Positions 7,144 through 9,505 of a stretch of 9,505 nucleotides of DNA are shown one piece after another. The notes beneath the pieces were generated by a model, which did no database searches, was not told the DNA's origin, and saw nothing but the letters and a program-made list of their open reading frames with translations. Position 1 is the first letter of the stretch, and each line of letters starts with the position of its first letter. Source of the stretch: Lachnospiraceae bacterium (lineage in GTDB: Bacteria; Bacillota; Clostridia; Lachnospirales; Lachnospiraceae); assembly GCA_017475845.1 (NCBI GenBank), contig JAFVEU010000037.1, positions 1 through 9,505 on the forward strand, read 5' to 3'. The position numbers and the translations under genes were made by a program.

Positions 7144-7168
7144 ATCGCAGCAAAACCCGAAGTATAAT
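7140..7168 (+). promoter_or_regulatory. Strong sigma-A promoter of the DUF362 gene, overlapping the MATE stop
   Basis: TTGAAT (7140-7145) and a perfect TATAAT (7163-7168) are exactly 17 bp apart; the -35 box contains the TGA stop of the MATE gene. The start of transcription would be near 7175, giving a leader of about 87 nt before ATG 7262. This is the best-formed promoter in the window. Confidence 0.65.
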
Positions 7169-7169
7169 C

Positions 7170-7199
7170 GATAAATGATCCCTATCAAATTTATCAAAT
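7170..7199. repeat. Inverted repeat and tandem 8-mer at the DUF362 transcription start
   Basis: GATAAAT (7170-7176) and ATTTATC (7189-7195) form a perfect 7-bp inverted repeat around 12 bp. Overlapping it, TATCAAAT occurs twice in tandem (7183-7190 and 7192-7199). The elements lie immediately downstream of the TATAAT box, where a bound repressor would block the polymerase. AT-rich sequence makes chance similarity possible. Confidence 0.35.
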
Positions 7200-7216
7200 A
7201 TCAGTCGGAAAACGCC

Positions 7217-7234
7217 TAAACAGTGTACTGTTTA
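7217..7234. promoter_or_regulatory. 18-bp inverted repeat, candidate operator or leader hairpin
   Basis: TAAACAGTGTACTGTTTA has two perfect 8-bp arms around a 2-bp centre. It lies in the leader of the DUF362 gene, about 42-60 nt after the predicted transcription start and 28 bp before the ATG. Size and symmetry fit a dimeric helix-turn-helix repressor site such as a TetR- or MarR-family operator. As RNA it could form a 6-bp stem with a 6-nt loop just upstream of the ribosome binding site. No regulator gene lies adjacent; the LysR gene is 3.5 kb away. Confidence 0.5.
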
Positions 7235-7261
7235 TAAAAGAAAGGAGCGGCAGGAAAGACT

Positions 7262-8389
7262 ATGGACAGATCGAAGGTATATTTTACGGATTTCCGGACC
7301 GTACTGGGGGTAAGCCTTACCGAGAAGCTTCAGAAGCTCATCAGGAAGGCGGGTATAGGTTCCATTGACATGAACGGGAAATTCGTGGCCATCAAGATGC
7401 ATTTCGGAGAACTGGGGAATCTGGCTTATCTCCGGCCCAATTATGCCAAAGCGGTGGCGGATGTCGTAAAGGAGGGAAAGGGTCTCCCCTTCTTAACCGA
7501 CTGCAATACCCTCTATCCCGGAAGCCGCAAGCACGCCCTGGAGCATCTGGACTGTGCCAATATGAACGGCTTTAACACGGTTACCACAGGCTGCCAGATA
7601 ATCATCGCCGACGGACTCAGGGGAACCGATGATATCACAGTTCCCGTGCCAAACGGCGAATACTGTAAGGAAGCCTACATAGGCCGGGCAGTTATGGATG
7701 CGGATGTCTTCATAAGCCTCAGTCATTTTAAGGGTCATGAGCAGGCAGGCTTCGGCGGTGCCATTAAGAATATAGGTATGGGCTGCGGCAGCCGCGCCGG
7801 AAAAATGCAGCAGCATAACAGCGGCCATCCCCATGTAAAGACGGATCTCTGCAGAGGCTGCAGGAGATGCGCAAAGGAGTGCGGCTCCGATGCCATAAGC
7901 TACGGAGACGACAACAAAGCCTTTATCGACCCTGACAAGTGCAAGGGCTGCGGACGCTGTATCGGAGCCTGCGCTTTCGACGCCATTGAAAACGACAACG
8001 AGAATGCACCCCAGATGCTGGGAAGGCGTATGGCAGAGTATACCGCAGCAGTCATAAGCGGCAGACCGAACTTCCATATAAGCCTTATCACCGACGTATC
8101 CCCCAACTGCGACTGTCACGGCGAAAATGATGCGCCCATCCTTCCGGATATCGGAATGCTCGCGTCCTTTGACCCTGTAGCCCTTGACCAGGCCTGTGTG
8201 GATCTGTGCCAGAAGGCCGAACCCATAAGGAACAGCCAGCTTGGCGACAATATGTCAAAGGAGCATTTCCATGATCACGGAGATGTGTTCTTAAACAGCA
8301 ACCCCAATGTTTCCTGGGCGGAAACACTGGAGCATGCGGAAAAGATCGGTATAGGGACAAGACAGTATGAACTGATCACCATGAAGTAA
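7262..8389 (+). CDS. DUF362 protein with two [4Fe-4S] ferredoxin motifs
   Basis: The 375-residue, presumably cytoplasmic, iron-sulfur protein is common in anaerobic Clostridia. A DUF362 domain is split around a ferredoxin insert: the N-terminal part includes 'VAIKMHFGELGN' at 42-53, 'FLTDCNTLYPGSRK' at 77-90 and 'ISLSHFKGHEQAGFGGAIKN' at 151-170 followed by 'IGMGCGSRAGK' at 171-181; the C-terminal part includes 'DVSPNCDCHG' at 278-287 and 'LPDIGMLASFDPVALDQA' at 294-311. Cluster motif one is C197-x2-C200-x2-C203-x3-C207, motif two C227-x2-C230-x2-C233-x3-C237, each typical of a [4Fe-4S] centre. Additional cysteines C175, C283 and C285 are candidate ligands in the DUF362 part. A redox or electron-transfer role is likely, but no reaction is established that can be assigned here. 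ATG 7262 follows AAAGGAG (7241-7247) and AGGA (7252-7255). It has its own promoter after the MATE gene and ends in an intrinsic terminator. Confidence 0.93.
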   Translation: MDRSKVYFTDFRTVLGVSLTEKLQKLIRKAGIGSIDMNGKFVAIKMHFGELGNLAYLRPNYAKAVADVVKEGKGLPFLTDCNTLYPGSRKHALEHLDCANMNGFNTVTTGCQIIIADGLRGTDDITVPVPNGEYCKEAYIGRAVMDADVFISLSHFKGHEQAGFGGAIKNIGMGCGSRAGKMQQHNSGHPHVKTDLCRGCRRCAKECGSDAISYGDDNKAFIDPDKCKGCGRCIGACAFDAIENDNENAPQMLGRRMAEYTAAVISGRPNFHISLITDVSPNCDCHGENDAPILPDIGMLASFDPVALDQACVDLCQKAEPIRNSQLGDNMSKEHFHDHGDVFLNSNPNVSWAETLEHAEKIGIGTRQYELITMK

Positions 8390-8422
8390 GGGCGCGAAAT
8401 AGCCGTTATCTTCACTGATCCG

Positions 8423-8460
8423 GGCTGGCAGGCAGCATTCAGCTGCTTTCCAGCCTTTTT
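8423..8460 (+). terminator. Intrinsic terminator of the DUF362 gene
   Basis: GGCTGG (8423-8428) pairs with CCAGCC (8450-8455). Inside, GCAGC (8432-8436) pairs with GCTGC (8442-8446) around an ATTCA loop, and TTTTT (8456-8460) follows at once. It starts 33 nt after the DUF362 stop. The distal half lies within the last codons of the convergent membrane-protein gene. The minus strand has no T-run after the hairpin, so termination should be one-directional. Confidence 0.85.
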
Positions 8461-9479
8461 ATAAGTTCGTCGAAGCTTTCATCATCCCGTCTTATATCGT
8501 AACTTACGGAGAGCGCCGCCTCCTTTTCCTTTGCGTCATCAGTAAGGTTCTGTAAAAAGAGCTTCAATATCATCTCCGGATGGGGTTCCCCAATGAGAAA
8601 ATAGCTGTTACGGTCAAGGCGGACTATCTTCATCTCATGGGGCAGGTCCTCCTTTAATACTCCCGGAAGCGCTCCCTTCGGGTCATCGGCCTTTATCAGT
8701 ATTCCCAGTGCTCCCTCGAAAAACCTGTCAGAGCCATTAAGGTTTAACAGCTTCAGATATTCCCTGGAATGGAAACCGGTCTCCTTATCCAGAAAGCGGC
8801 GGTTATAGCGCATGGCAAGGAAAAGAAGCATAAGTCCGATCCCTATGGCCAGCGGGATAAGATCCATTTTCCTTCCGATGATCATGGATATCACCACTCC
8901 CAGAACAATGGGGATGATAAATAACACCCCCCTGTAATCTGTCGGACCTTTTACTTTTATATTATAATCCGCAAGCTTCCATAAAGCCCAGATAAGGATA
9001 ATGAGTTCCACAGCTCCGAAAGCATGACGGAAGAATATGGTCCTTATCAGTTCCGCCAGCTCCGCATTAACGTTGACAAAGAGGCCGCTGTACAGGACCA
9101 CCACGGATACGATGGCATCCACTGCCGCGATGATCAGCATGATCCTTAAAATGAGAGGAGTTTCCTTTTTCAGATGATCCCTGCTGTGATGCAGCATAAA
9201 ATCCACAAGCAGTATCCACTGAAGGAGTATCGCCAGCTGTATCATGTCGTCTATAAAGTATATCCACACCAGAGCCAGCTTGTTGATCTCTGTGGAGAAA
9301 CCGCCAAAGACCGTATCCGAAGCCACCCGTACCAGGGCAGACACTATGGACATGATACAGATCCGCCCGAACATTTTATCGTCATCATTTCTATGGCCGG
9401 TCTCTGCCCTGCTCCACAGAAATGCCACTGCGATGATAAGGATTGCAAACAGATTAAAAAGCAATGCGATGTTATTCAT
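8439..9479 (-). CDS. Seven-helix membrane protein with degenerate GGDEF-like domain
   Basis: The 346-residue product has about seven hydrophobic helices (near 3-22, 37-56, 69-95, 108-131, 150-170, 184-201, 205-223) followed by a cytoplasmic tail of about 120 residues. The tail resembles a shortened GGDEF domain: 'FLDKETGFHSREYLKLL' at 229-245 matches the DxLTGLxNRxxL opening, 'ALGILIKADD' at 257-266 the first core strand, 'IVRLDRNSYFLIGE' at 285-298 the RxGGDEFxxxL strand-turn-strand, and 'LSVSYDIRRDDESFDELIKRLES' at 323-345 the C-terminal segment. The GGDEF signature itself reads DRNSY, so diguanylate cyclase activity is very unlikely. A sensory or c-di-GMP/nucleotide-binding role is conceivable, but function is unknown. 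ATG 9479 follows GGGGAGG (9485-9491) at 5 nt. Membrane topology is confident; the GGDEF relationship is inferred from pattern alone. Its 3' end carries part of the convergent DUF362 terminator. Confidence 0.85.
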   Translation of the reverse strand: MNNIALLFNLFAILIIAVAFLWSRAETGHRNDDDKMFGRICIMSIVSALVRVASDTVFGGFSTEINKLALVWIYFIDDMIQLAILLQWILLVDFMLHHSRDHLKKETPLILRIMLIIAAVDAIVSVVVLYSGLFVNVNAELAELIRTIFFRHAFGAVELIILIWALWKLADYNIKVKGPTDYRGVLFIIPIVLGVVISMIIGRKMDLIPLAIGIGLMLLFLAMRYNRRFLDKETGFHSREYLKLLNLNGSDRFFEGALGILIKADDPKGALPGVLKEDLPHEMKIVRLDRNSYFLIGEPHPEMILKLFLQNLTDDAKEKEAALSVSYDIRRDDESFDELIKRLESS

Positions 9480-9505
9480 TCCTGCCTCCCCTCTTTACGC
9501 TCTCC

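Noticed and set aside
7493..8119. 208-codon open frame on the minus strand inside the DUF362 gene
   Set aside because: It is fully antisense to a well-recognised iron-sulfur protein, has Ala/Val-rich low-complexity content, no ribosome binding site seen and no recognisable family.
1..9505. Mobile element, phage, CRISPR or defence system
   Set aside because: No transposase, integrase, spaced repeat array or known defence domain was recognised; all nine genes are chromosomal-type families with similar codon use.

Overview
The window looks like chromosomal DNA from a motile anaerobic member of the Firmicutes, most likely a Lachnospiraceae-type Clostridia. The evidence is the style of the proteins: a long dCache chemoreceptor, a MATE pump beginning with a 'MTEG' segment, a DUF362/double-ferredoxin protein, and a seven-helix membrane protein with a GGDEF-like tail. 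Strong purine-rich ribosome binding sites, AGA/AGG and ATA codon use, and sigma-A type promoters with TATAAT/TATTAT boxes fit as well. No phage, IS, CRISPR, tRNA or rRNA sequence was seen. The genus cannot be fixed from the sequence alone.

Layout. (1) Bases 1-2510, minus strand: a methyl-accepting chemotaxis protein, followed 14 nt later by the N-terminal 135 codons of a cation diffusion facilitator (metal efflux) cut by the window edge; probably one transcript. (2) 2511-2736: divergent control region. (3) 2737-3651, plus strand: a LysR-type regulator starting at GTG. (4) 3656-5673, minus strand: a two-gene operon, Gfo/Idh/MocA-type oxidoreductase then a membrane-anchored DUF218 (SanA/YdcF/ElyC-like) protein, overlapping by 4 nt (TTGA). 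(5) 5674-5784: second divergent control region, containing a 15-bp direct repeat. (6) 5785-7143, plus: MATE-family efflux transporter. (7) 7144-7261: a well-formed promoter and a leader with inverted repeats. (8) 7262-8389, plus: DUF362 protein with two [4Fe-4S] motifs, ended by a strong intrinsic terminator. (9) 8439-9479, minus: membrane protein with seven predicted helices and a GGDEF-like domain whose signature has become DRNSY.

How the genes may work together. The LysR regulator sits head to head with the chemoreceptor/metal efflux pair, the usual arrangement for LysR control of a divergent target, so it may govern them (inference). The oxidoreductase and the MATE pump share a divergent region with repeats that could bind one regulator (inference). 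The DUF362 gene has its own promoter immediately after the MATE stop codon, with an 18-bp inverted repeat between promoter and ribosome binding site. Nothing ties all nine genes to one pathway; most of the window reads as ordinary accessory or housekeeping chromosome. The least explained parts are the degenerate GGDEF protein, the repeats in the control regions and a perfect 18-bp palindrome inside the 3' end of the DUF218 gene. There is no gene-free stretch longer than 300 bases; the longest is 226 bases (2511-2736).
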